DNA of 64,000 nt, taken from Zoroaster sp. YZ-2022 (Eukaryota > Echinodermata > Asteroidea > Forcipulatida > Zoroasteridae). This document shows, piece by piece, positions 55,232-64,000 of this stretch. The translations under genes were made by a program, and so were the position numbers. Each line of letters opens with the position of its first letter. Position 1 is the first letter of the stretch. The notes under the pieces are model-generated. The model was not told the DNA's origin, made no database searches, and saw only the letters and a list, made by a program, of their open reading frames with translations. The stretch is from positions 27,606,618-27,670,617 of the forward strand of contig CM055828.1 of the NCBI GenBank assembly GCA_029582265.1, written 5' to 3'.

Positions 55232-58200
55232 CTGTGGGGGGGAAATGAAAGCATTGTATCAGTATAAGACAGAAAGGCAAGATGGCCAGTTGCCTATCAC
55301 TCAGAGTTTTGCATTAATCACAGAGTCTTGGTGAATTCATTGGGCAAAGCCCAGGGTGGCAACAAAGGGGCAAGCACACCAAATTGGGGGGGGGGGGGGC
55401 CACACTGACACAAAAGGGGAAACCCATAAAAACATCTGGTTAATTAACAAGCATAATTATCAACAAGCGGGAATGTACTCCCCCCTGGATCCACTAATGG
55501 TATAGCCCAATGTGGCTAAAGCCAAAAAAAGGGGGGTGGGGGGGCGGGGGTCGGGGGGCAGGGGGCGGAGTGGGTAGCATATACTTTGCTGGGCACCTTT
55601 TTTTTGCCAAGCAATCTAAAACTGAGGACCGATCAAATTCTGTAGGAATAAGGAAATAAAATATTCTGCTCAGAGAAGCTCTATGACATCGGATCCTTGA
55701 ATAGGACCTACTCCTGGTTCAGCAACGCTCGACACTCACCGCTTCTAGCTCCGGCCAGGTGTAGAAGAAACCCAGGATTTTCCGCCTCATGATGACGAGG
55801 AGGATGAGACCAAAGGGGAATGCCATGGCGATGACGGATGTCTTAATTACCCACAAGACCACTAGACAGATGATCTGGATCAAGGTGAAGATGTGCATCT
55901 TCCATGCCTTGACCTAGCCACAGAGAGGAGAGATGGAATATATATTAGCATTATGGTGAGGATGATGAGGGCAATCTTTTATGCCTTGACTTAGTGACAA
56001 AATACGAAATGAGGGGGGGGGGGGGAGTAAAGCATAAATTGTCATATTGATTTAAAAAAATTACTTTTAATACAATTGTGTATATAAAGAGCATCCTACA
56101 ATAAATAAGCAAAATTTTTGTGGAGCTAATTTTATCAAACCAGGGTTGGTTTCAGCAACAAATCTAAAACAATTCACAAGAATTTGGGAAGCAAAATCAA
56201 TGCCCATACTCCTTGCTTACATACCCAGAAATCACCTCAACAATTGGAAAACTACTAAAAACATATCTTGTTTGTCTTTTCCTAAACAGTGACTGGCGGG
56301 TGTGGTGTTTATTCACATATATACATAAATAAATGATAAGACAGACGTAAAAAGTTTAGGATTTCACTGAGAATACTAACCATCCGAACATATTTCTTGT
56401 CGGGATGGTGCTTGCCCGGCATGAAGATGATCTTGATTCTCTCGATAATCTGGATGCCACTCAAGGAGCTCAAACCAAGATACAGGAAGACACCATAGAG
56501 GACAGCTATGGGCACCTCTCGCAGGAGAGGCGCTATGAAATGAGTCAACCCTGAAATCAGTCAAACAGTACTTTAATTGGCTAATCAACATCTGTCAATC
56601 AAGACTTCTACAGTTGACTAATCAGGTTCATTAAAAGGTAATGTGCCCAACATGCATAATAATACCTGCACATCACCAGGACATCAAGTCCGACAAATTC
56701 TCCAGGGGTGTGATTTGAAAAAAGTAAAAAATCCTGAAAAAAAATGGGTAGCAAGCCTGGGTCTCCCTTTGGTCTCGAGGACAAAGCCCCCCTGAACCTC
56801 CTGGATGTTTAATTTTGGAGGATTTACAGACTCTCCACATCCCCACACAAACGAGAAACTAGAAGTTTGGACACAATACAGGCTACTTCTTTCTTTCCTT
56901 GGTGGCTACTTCTTTTCTTTCCTTGGTGGCTACTTCTTTTCTTTCAAGAAAATGTTGAGGCAAAGGGAGACTTGTAAAAAATCCTGAGAAATCACAGGCC
57001 TGTTTCTCACTGCACTTGTCGTTTTGTACAAGTTTTTATAATACATACAAGTTGGCTTTGTTAGAGACATGTTCGTTCGGGAATCTTCCTTTTCTTCATT
57101 GTCTCCTCTTCACAAGTTTCCTCAGACTTGTGAGATACAGTTAAACATTTTGATAAAATCCTTTATAGTTTCATTAACAGAAATATAAAATGATTAGGAA
57201 CTCGGATTAAAGAGAAAGTACAACATTGGTAATAACAAGACTGTGAAATTAACAAATTATTCTAAAAATGCTAACAGTTGGTGTAAAGTTTGTATCAATC
57301 GGTCTTACAAATTAGATCTGAAGTAATAATAATAATAATATCACAGCATTTGTAAGGCGCACTTACTCTGTAAAACATTCAAAGGCGCCGGTCTAAATGG
57401 AAAAGAAAATTCTCAAATAGATATAAAATAATAATAATAATAATGTGTGGACTTATATAGCGCACGTATCCACCAACTGAGTGGTGCTCAAGGCGCATTA
57501 TATTATTACCCCTGCTCATAAGGCTCATAAATCATTCCTCAGCTCCCTGGGGAATATACAGCTCAATTGCTGCCATTACAGTGCATATAGGGCTAATCAA
57601 CCAACTCTGCCCTCACAGGTACCCATTTAACCCCTGGGTGGAGAGAAGCAATTATGGTTAAGTGTCTTGCTCAAGGACACAAGTGTCACGACCGGGTTTC
57701 GAACCCACATTCTGCTGCTAACACCAGAACTTGAGTCCGGTAAGCTAGACCGCTCGGCCACGACACTCCACAAGTGAAAGCAAGTGAAACAGATATGTTT
57801 TGAGTCGCTGCTGAAAGAGAGAGATATTTTGTATTTCCCTGAGGTCTTCTGGTCGGGAGTTCCACAGCCTAGGTGCTTTTAAAAAGGATTTTGTCTTTGT
57901 TTTCTGAAAAACATGAGCACCTAAAATGAAATGAACATTTCCAAATACCGCTGTTGAACCTTTCCTTTAATTATAAAAATTTAAAAAAAATAAAAAATAA
58001 AAAAACTTTACCTATAAGCAAACTGACGGTAAAATTGGTCATTCGTTGGTCCTTAATGTGGTCCAATCTCGGCTTGACACCGGGGGCTTCCGTCCTGGTC
58101 AGCACGCTCAGACTACCAAGGTGGGATACGGTACGCACCGTGCCGGCACACATCCACGGCAGACCAAAGAGACCGGCCAGGAGGGAGAGGGCTCCCATCA

Positions 58201-61200
58201 GGAAGATGTCCAGATGGAATCCCGTCCCCTTGCGTAGCTTGTGTTCCTTCTTACTCACGTATTGCCTGTTTTGGGAGTTTGGACAAGATAATTGTGTACT
58301 TGAAAAAAAAACCAGAGATTTTTTGATGTCATGAAACTAGAAACTTGTTTATTTATAAAAACATTATTGTATAATCCTAAGGGTTTACAATTTTTGTTTC
58401 CATTTTTCAAATTGTACGATGGGGGGAGGGTGAGAGTTCAAGGGTCAGACTTTGTGTTTTCTTTGAAACAGTAACAAATTACCTTTTCATCAGTTTGTGG
58501 TCAAAAACTTGTTTAAGGGGAAGGGGCCCTTGGAAAAAGCATGTTTTGTACACACGGTAAAACTACCAAGAAGTAATGGGCAACCCTTTCACACATGTTA
58601 TTAAAACATTAGCAATGGCATTAAAGCCAAACAAAAAAAGTCTCAAGTTTCTGGTCATTGGTCGGCTTCAAAATAGGTGCGTGATGGGTTTTTAATTTTA
58701 AATTTTTTGGGTAATCTTTTTTTTTTGGCCAACAGTGGAGTGGCCAACAGTGGAGTGTCGTGGCCGAGCGGTTTAGTTTACCGGACTCAAGTAGAATGTG
58801 GGTTCGAAACCCGGCCATGACACTTGTGTCCTTGAGCAAGACACTTAACCATAACTGCTTCTCTCCACCCAGGGGTTAAATGGGTACCTGTGAGGGCAGA
58901 GTTAGTTGATTAGCCCTATATGCGCTGTAATGGCAGCAATTGAGCTGTATACTCCCCAGGGAGCTGAGATGGTTTCAGGAATGATTTATGAGCCTTATGA
59001 GCAGGGGTAATAATATGCACCTTGAGCACCACTCAGTTGGTGGATATGTGCGCTATATAAGTCCACACATTATTATTATTATTATTAACAGGGAAATACA
59101 TTATACATGTATACACGGGGACCAAATTTCCCATATACAAAGGTAAGGTGGCTAAGCAAGGCCTTACACATCAGGCAAACATTCATACCCCTATGTGAAA
59201 AAGTCCTTTAAAACACAGTACGGCAGAATTCCAATCGATCCAGCAATTTGGCTGCAATTGGACATTGTTTCATAGCAACAAAAAAAAGAAAATTAAAAAT
59301 GCCGACGCGCGGGTCTGAGGTGATGCTCTCAGAGACCAGAAACCGGAGAATTCTTTTTTTGAGCCTTAAAGGCAATATACACTTTGGGTAGAATGTCTAT
59401 AAATGCATCCAACCTTTGTAAGATTCATGATGTATGTAAACAAACCATCTTGTAAGCTTATTTCAAATGGTATCGTTGATGAGAAAATAGTAAAAATGCA
59501 TTCAGATTGTTTGTATTCACTGAAATCTGAGCGCACACTTTCAATCATCCTGTGAAAACTATTGTGGTGCTCTCATAAAAGCGAAGAAGAAAAAAAAATG
59601 CACTTTCAAAATGTTGCCAGGCAACAATGTAACTTTCTCATGACCAAGACTCTGCACTGAGCTGAAACTTTCACAGGTCGGTTGTTTATCTTGATTTAAA
59701 GAGAGTAATTATACTCGTCCAGAAGCAGTTTAGCAACAATAACCAATGTTGTACCATTTCCTTCTCCCATTTAATACTGTACCTACCCAGTCAACAAAAT
59801 TTCCATATACAGTAGGATGGAGAGTAGAAAAGCGGGGACAATGGCCCCAAAGACAGCACCCACTGGGAGGTTGTGCTTGAGACCCAAAGGGTTAATAAAC
59901 CAACCTCGCTTACAAGGGTCCGTTGGGGTGAAGCCCTCTGTGATGCTTAGTTTCTGCACAAAAAAAACAAGAACATTTGATGAAGAAATTCAAAATGTTT
60001 TTAAGTATTTGATTTTTTGCCTTGGACTCTTTTATTATATTCTGTATAGTTTTTACAAATAATTTTATGGACGATTTGTCCCTAATTTGCCATAGTGACC
60101 AATGCGGTATTGGTCACTTTGCCAAATTACAAAAATAGCCAGTTAGAGCATTCGTCATTTGAATGCATGCTCTATCTCCAAAACTATAAGAAATACATGC
60201 ATGTAGATTAGATACAATGGTAGGTCTTTTCCTGAATGTACTAATGGGCGGGAAAACTTAAAATTGAAAAAAGTCGGATTGGTCACTATGGCAAATTCGG
60301 GACGGATTTATATGTGCAGAACGAGATGAACATGTTCATGCTGGTTATGACGAATAAAATTGAACTGACTTGAGTAGAGGTTTTGTGCATGACCAGCAGT
60401 GAATCCAGATGTCATAGAGAGGGGGAGAGGTAATACAAAAAATGTCTGAAATCCCATATGTCTTCTATCTGTCATTATATTTTGCCCATTCACTGTAATT
60501 TGACTACCCCTCCCCCCCTCGTCTACATTCATCAAAATGATATCAATATTTCTCTTTGTCATTTCAAAAAATAAAAAATTGATGGCTTTTGGATAACCAT
60601 TCAGTATTTTTTGTAATTATGCAATATCTATTGTTGTACCTTCCTTTAACCCTAACCACCCCCATATCCTGCAAAATCCTCCAAGGGGCACTTTTTTGGG
60701 GAAAATTCAGCACTGTTGGAAACTGGTACTTTCACCTCTTCAAATGGGGCAAAATTACTACCTGGCAAGAAGTACAGGTCATAAGTGCTGAATATGAAAG
60801 ATCAATGAAAATGCATGGTGCATTTTGAAGATAAGGGCATGTTTCCAAAAGTGCACTGATGGATTTTGGAGGATTCAGGAAGGTTCCTAGCCAGAATAAC
60901 TAAGGGGTTAGGGTTAATTAAGGTTCCTAGCTAGAATACCTATAGAGGGTTAGGGTTCAGGAAGGTTCCTAGCCAGAATACCTAGGGGGTTAGGGTTAAA
61001 CAGAGAATAAGCAATATGGGCAATAACAGCACTACAAAATATCGTAAACAATTAACAAAACTTTATTTGCAAAGAATTACAAAAATCACAGAATTCTACG
61101 AATTCACACCAGAAATCTCATCCCTGATCCCTGCACTACTATACAGACATGTATTTATGTCAAGTAAGATTAAGAACTGCGTACAGATGGGCATAAGGAA

Positions 61201-63724
61201 TGACTAAATAAACGCAAAAGCAAACATACCTGTGTGTACGTGTTCTTTATAAGATAATCCAAAGTCACCATCAAAACAATTGCAATAGCTATGCCGAAAT
61301 TACCCATGGCACGACGGGACTATTGAAGAGAAGAATAGAAAGTGACCAGTTATCTGAATAACAGAATATCAAACCTGTTTTACCTCTGGATTACCGTACT
61401 GGTGCTCTATCAAACTGAGCTATCCAGACCTAGTCTGTTTCCCTGTTGCTGTATTTCATGATTACAAAATAAAATTAAAAAGAAACTTTCAAACACCTCA
61501 TCAGATGTGGTTTAAGAATTTGTGAGATCCCAAACAGTTTCTCAATAAAAAATAAGTGACTTGAGTATACGTGACACATACAAAGCAACCATGGCTGTTA
61601 GCTTAAATATCAGGTAACGCACTGCCGTGCATTCAACAAAAGACCTCATACAAAGGTCCGACCTTCGTAATGTTATATCCAGGTATCTTGTTGCGTAGCT
61701 GTGTCGGACCTTTTCTCTGATGATCATGTCGGTTTTGGACCAAGCGTGAAATGACAGGTCCCCAAATGAAGACGCTGACTAAAATAGCGGGCGCACAATG
61801 GTCGAAGTAGATCAAATTTTTTCTGATCAATGACTTGCTGTCCTCAATAAGCAACAATCCTGAAGGGAAATGATTTGGTCCTGTAAAACAAACTTCTACT
61901 CACTGTTCTTCCGAGGAAGCTACTATTACGAAGTATCCGTAAAAAGTATGCGATGAAGAACGTGCCGCATGTTAGGATGATGGACAATAATGCAGTATTG
62001 GGACGTGGTGTCCAGTGCCCTGGCGAATACGTATCACCGTGAAACGATTCCGACTCGTTAGTATCTGAACAGATTGGGCCATGGTGTGATGGTGTGATGG
62101 TTGCATGGTGGGTGGTGTATGATGGGTAAGGCATTGTGGAAGGTACATAGTATTCAATCGGAGCAGTGCCATTGGCCGTGTAGTTCCCTTCAAAGTGGGG
62201 ATCTCCACTGTAATTAGACGAATGGTTGTCACCGAAACAATACTCTGGAAGCAAAGGATTGGCACAGACTGTCTGAAAGAGAGCAATGGTTTAACGGTAA
62301 GAACTATTAAGATATTCCAACAAGGCTTCTAGAATATAACTGATGTGAAGGTATGTCCCAGCAAAAGTCAAAGGGTAAGAAATGCGAGGGTTTCCCAGCA
62401 AAGGTCAAAGGGTAAGAAATGCGAGGGTTTCCCAGCAAAGGTCAAAGGGTAAGAAATGCGAGGGTTTCCCAGCAAAGGTCAAAGGGTAAGAAATGAGAGG
62501 ATTTCCCAGCAAAGGCCAAAGGGTAAGAAATGCGAGGGTTTCCCAGCAAAGGCCAAAGGGTAAGAAATGCGAGGTTTCCCAGCAAAGGTCAAAGGGTAAG
62601 AACTGCAAATGTATAATGTAAAGCGCTCAGGGAGATCACAACGTGAAGGAGTTAGCCTTAGAATATTTAGTCACTATTTATTTATTTAAAAAAAAATTAT
62701 TATTACAATTTTATTAAGCAGGATATTTTAATATCTTGGAAAATATATCAAGGCTTAACCCTCCTACACATGGAGGCCACTCCGATCCACAAAATTCTGT
62801 TCTTGAGCAACCTTCAGTACATACATGTACAAGCCTGCTGTCCTTTCCAAGTAATCTTACAAAATCAACTGTGTGCCACCCAAGGCCACTGTAAATGTTT
62901 GAACATATTAGTATGGCCTACAATGTATCAATGGGAGACCACTTTACCCTGTAATCTCAGTGGTGTGACAGTGCACAGAAGGGTAACCATAGGAAGCCAC
63001 TGGCAACAGCTAATGGCTTGGAGTGGCCTGAATGGGTTGTTTCAAAAATTGCACTGATTGTAGGAGTTAAAAGCATCTTAAAGCCAATCCTATTTATATG
63101 CATTAAATCCAACTCACATGATATAGGCCTAGGTAGGTCTCGTACAAGAAGATCAGCGAGATGAGTGTGGAGAATATCTCCTCTGTGAAGCGGGTAAAAT
63201 ATCGTACCAGAATGCTGCCCTCAAAGGCAACGACAACGATTGATATCACAAAGATCCAGAATCCCACCCACGTCCGGAACGGAAGGAGCTCAATGCCTAT
63301 CTTCTCACAGAACTAGGGTATCAAAAATGGGTGGGAATTAGGGATAATTTCTCAGAACGGCAATAGACAAAAAAAAAATCAACAATCAAAACATCTGCAT
63401 TTTGGCAATATCCCTGATCATTTTTAAGTCATCCCAACGGCCAGTTCATAATTCATAACAATGCAAATTCACGTCATGTAAATCACTTTGCTTTCGCAGT
63501 AGGTCAAAGGTAATGATGTCCATCCCACTGCTTTCGTCAAAAAAATAAATAAAATAAAAACATTGTCAAACTTACAACAAACATTTGTTCTTCAAATACA
63601 AGAAATGGCCCAGTGCCTCCTATGATGATCAGAGGCTGGCCAGAGAACAAGGAAAATAGCATTCCACAGATGGACGTCGACACGATCATCTCACTCACTC
63701 CCATCCACTTCTGAGTTTTCTCAC
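55178..63724 (-). CDS. SLC4 anion exchanger paralogue (gene 2), 3' part only, nine coding exons
   Basis: Membrane-domain half of a second AE-type exchanger; the N-terminal domain and first helix lie beyond base 64000. Exons in order: 63724-63576, 63312-63118, 62272-61904, 61319-61230, 59953-59787, 58265-58012, 56550-56381, 55913-55740, 55231-55178. All have AG/GT borders and join to 539 residues plus stop. Six of nine exon lengths (149, 195, 167, 254, 170 and the shared intron phases throughout) match gene 1 or differ by a few codons, so this is a tandem duplicate in the same orientation. Equivalents of AE1 Glu681, Arg730 and Lys851 are kept, but the Lys539/Lys542 region reads YETYLGLYH, the SQIT motif is replaced by EILLT, REQRVTG is replaced by KDQRMTN, and the C-terminal DEY motif is absent. 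Probably a functional but specialised exchanger; substrate cannot be told from sequence. Confidence 0.94.
55740..55913 (-). CDS. Gene 2 exon, last membrane helices
   Basis: 174 nt, acceptor TGTGGCTAG, donor GAAGCG|GTGAGT. Encodes VKAWKMHIFTLIQIICLVVL, WVIKTSVIAMAFPF and YTWPELEA. The Lys of WVIKTS aligns with AE1 Lys851; the following STPA/STAA block is changed to TSVI. Confidence 0.95.
56381..56550 (-). CDS. Gene 2 exon, membrane domain
   Basis: 170 nt, acceptor GATTTCAG, donor CGGATG|GTTAGT. Encodes GLTHFIAPLLREVPIAVLYG, VFLYLGLSSLSGIQI and MPGKHHPDKKYVRM. AVLYGVFLYLG and KHHPD are the conserved AE blocks. Confidence 0.95.
56703..57002 (+). repeat. Dispersed repeat, GTGTGATTTGAC family, copy 5
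   Basis: Begins CAGGGGTGTGATTT, ends AAATCACAGGCCTG. Contains an internal duplication of TTTCCTTGGTGGCTACTTCT. In the gene 2 intron before exon 56550-56381. Confidence 0.8.
57431..57772 (-). repeat. SINE (GACTTATATAGCGC family), full-length minus-strand copy
   Basis: On the minus strand: GTGTCGTGGCCGAGCGGTCT (A box), GGGTTCGAAACCCGGTCGTG (B box), TTGAGCAAGACACTTAACC, the middle block GTACCTGTGAGGGCAG, and GTGCGCTATATAAGTCC before the ATT tail. The head resembles a Leu/Ser-type tRNA. Confidence 0.9.
58012..58265 (-). CDS. Gene 2 exon, membrane domain with the Arg730-equivalent
   Basis: 254 nt, same length and phase as in gene 1. Encodes KKEHKLRKGTGFHLD, FGLPWMCAGTVRTVSH, APGVKP and IKDQRMTNF. 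Arg of GTVRT aligns with AE1 Arg730. The REQRVTG signature has become KDQRMTN. Confidence 0.96.
58618..59369. mobile_element. Repeat with GGTTTCTGGTC inverted ends, split by a SINE
   Basis: TTAAAGCCAAACAAAAAAAG at the left and AGACCAGAAACCGGAGAATT...GAGCCTTAA at the right match the ends of the copy at 39066-39358. The SINE at 58747-59088 interrupts it before CCAAATTTCCCATA. Confidence 0.75.
58747..59088 (+). repeat. SINE (GACTTATATAGCGC family), full-length plus-strand copy
   Basis: AGTGTCGTGGCCGAGCGGTT (A box), GTTCGAAACCCGGCCATGAC (B box), TTGAGCAAGACACTTAACC, GGGTTAAATGGGTACCTGTG, GTGCGCTATATAAGTCC and a short ATT tail. About 340 bp. The conserved central part recalls domains shared by SINE superfamilies, but I cannot name the domain with certainty. 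Confidence 0.92.
59787..59953 (-). CDS. Gene 2 exon, membrane domain with the Glu681-equivalent
   Basis: 167 nt, acceptor TTTGTGCAG, donor ACTGG|GTAGGT. Encodes KLSITEGFTPTD, RGWFINPLGL and VPAFLLSILLYMEILLTG. The Glu of LYME aligns with AE1 Glu681, but the following SQIT of AEs is replaced by ILLT. Confidence 0.95.
60646..60999. mobile_element. TTAA element, CCCTAACC family, inverted copy
   Basis: Reverse-complement relative of 12990-13341: TTAACCCTAACCACCCCC at one end, three CCTAGCCAGAATACCTAGG-type blocks and GGGGGTTAGGGTTAA at the other. In a gene 2 intron. Confidence 0.75.
61230..61319 (-). CDS. Gene 2 exon, membrane helix
   Basis: 90 nt, 30 codons (gene 1 has 31), acceptor TTCAATAG, donor ACACAG|GTATGT. 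Encodes SRRAMGNFGIAIAIVLMV and KNTYTQ; the usual GDFG reads GNFG here. Confidence 0.93.
61380..61432 (-). repeat. Decayed tRNA-like SINE head
   Basis: On the minus strand GGTCTGGATAGCTCAGTTTG followed by AGAGCACCAGTACGGTAATC resembles the A-box half of the repeat at 5921. The B-box half is not recognisable. Confidence 0.35.
61904..62272 (-). CDS. Gene 2 exon, enlarged glycosylated loop and next helix
   Basis: 369 nt, 123 codons, 34 codons longer than in gene 1. Begins TVCANPLLPEYCFGDN, then a loop with NHS, NYS, NYT, NGT and NES glycosylation sites and a His/Thr/Pro-rich stretch, then PNTALLSIILTCGTFFIAYF and RNSSFLGRT. Acceptor TTTCAG, donor AGAACA|GTGAGT. Confidence 0.93.
62353..62605. repeat. 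37-bp minisatellite, seven units
   Basis: Repeats of GTTTCCCAGCAAAGGTCAAA plus GGGTAAGAAATGCGAGG with few changes. In the gene 2 intron just before exon 62272-61904 in transcription order. Confidence 0.92.
62755..63070. mobile_element. TTAA MITE, CCCTCCTA family, type IV
   Basis: Ends TTAACCCTCCTACAC and GATTGTAGGAGTTAA. Interior different again, non-coding. Just downstream of gene 2 exon 63312-63118. Confidence 0.65.
63118..63312 (-). CDS. Gene 2 exon, membrane domain
   Basis: 195 nt, acceptor ATACCCTAG, donor CATCAT|GTGAGT region. Encodes FCEKIGIELLPFRTWVG, FEGSILVRYFTRFTEEIF and LISLIFLYETYLGLYH. The end of the helix lacks the lysines found in AE1 (Lys539, Lys542) and in gene 1. Confidence 0.95.
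63576..63724 (-). CDS. Gene 2, first visible coding exon (membrane domain)
   Basis: 149 nt, acceptor GTTGACAG, donor TTTGTT|GTAAGT. Encodes EKTQKWMGVSEMIVSTS and SGQPLIIIGGTGPFLVFEE. Enters with two bases of a split codon, as the matching gene 1 exon does, so a preceding exon ending GGLL(G) is expected beyond base 64000. Confidence 0.95.
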
Positions 63725-64000
63725 CTGTCAACAAAATTGATGAGAATAAGAAGACACAGTAGAACAGGGACCAAGGGGTCATATGTCGCTCAAAGAGAAG
63801 GTGCAAACATTGGTAATTACCTGATTACAAAATTTCCATCGAAAAGGTAACTCATTGTGAAATTGGTAAAAAGGGAACAATTATCCTGAAAAATGCTCGT
63901 CTGTAATGCTTTCATTTCAGAGAAAACAAAGAACAAATATGCACATTTTCAAGTGTTTTCTGTTAAATTTTTGTTTTAATGCTTTCACACTTTTCTCATG
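63725..64000. other. Intron of gene 2 running out of the window
   Basis: No coding homology or RNA gene is visible. The missing upstream exon of gene 2 should lie beyond the window edge on the minus strand. Confidence 0.8.

Noticed and set aside
61844..62286. Independent small gene with a secreted glycoprotein
   Set aside because: The frame is the glycosylated-loop exon of gene 2; splice borders and flanking conserved helices account for it.

Overview
The window is eukaryotic: AT-rich by eye, with spliced genes, long introns, tRNA-derived SINEs, many small inverted-repeat transposons and very long microsatellites. The repeat style and the invertebrate AE2/AE3-type gene structure fit a marine non-vertebrate deuterostome, most likely an echinoderm. 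That is inference; nothing here fixes the species.

The main content is two tandem genes of the SLC4 family (chloride/bicarbonate anion exchangers), both on the minus strand. Gene 1 has its coding region complete, in 22 coding exons from the start codon at 35829 to the stop at 2092. All exon phases join into one 1310-residue protein (1271 without a frame-neutral cassette exon). It carries the AE2/AE3 N-terminal extension, here unusually rich in histidine, the conserved cytoplasmic core, the exchanger membrane domain and an acidic C-terminus. Gene 2, upstream in transcription order, shows only its last nine coding exons (63724 to 55178); its 5' part lies beyond base 64000. Six of its nine exons have exactly the same length as in gene 1, so the two are tandem paralogues, but gene 2 has diverged at positions known to matter in AE1.

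From about 36.0 to 55.0 kb no host gene can be assigned with confidence. This stretch holds a plus-strand locus related to the zinc-binding N-terminal region of RAG1 (40394-41286). It also holds a 1.87-kb DNA transposon with a PHD-finger ORF, 9-bp target-site duplications and inverted arrays of a 16-bp repeat (45137-47004), nested in another inverted-repeat element. A possible minus-strand promoter and non-coding first exon for gene 1 lies near 47.6-47.75 kb. A C/A-rich simple region (49.3-50.9 kb) and a G-rich minisatellite (53.75-54.19 kb) follow.

The introns of gene 1 carry a 3.8-kb array of a 59-bp minisatellite, an apparently uninterrupted (TTA)n tract of about 520 bp, a (CA)n tract, a roughly 3-kb transposon studded with a 10-bp motif (28.23-31.29 kb), foldback elements, and several families of TTAA-flanked elements.
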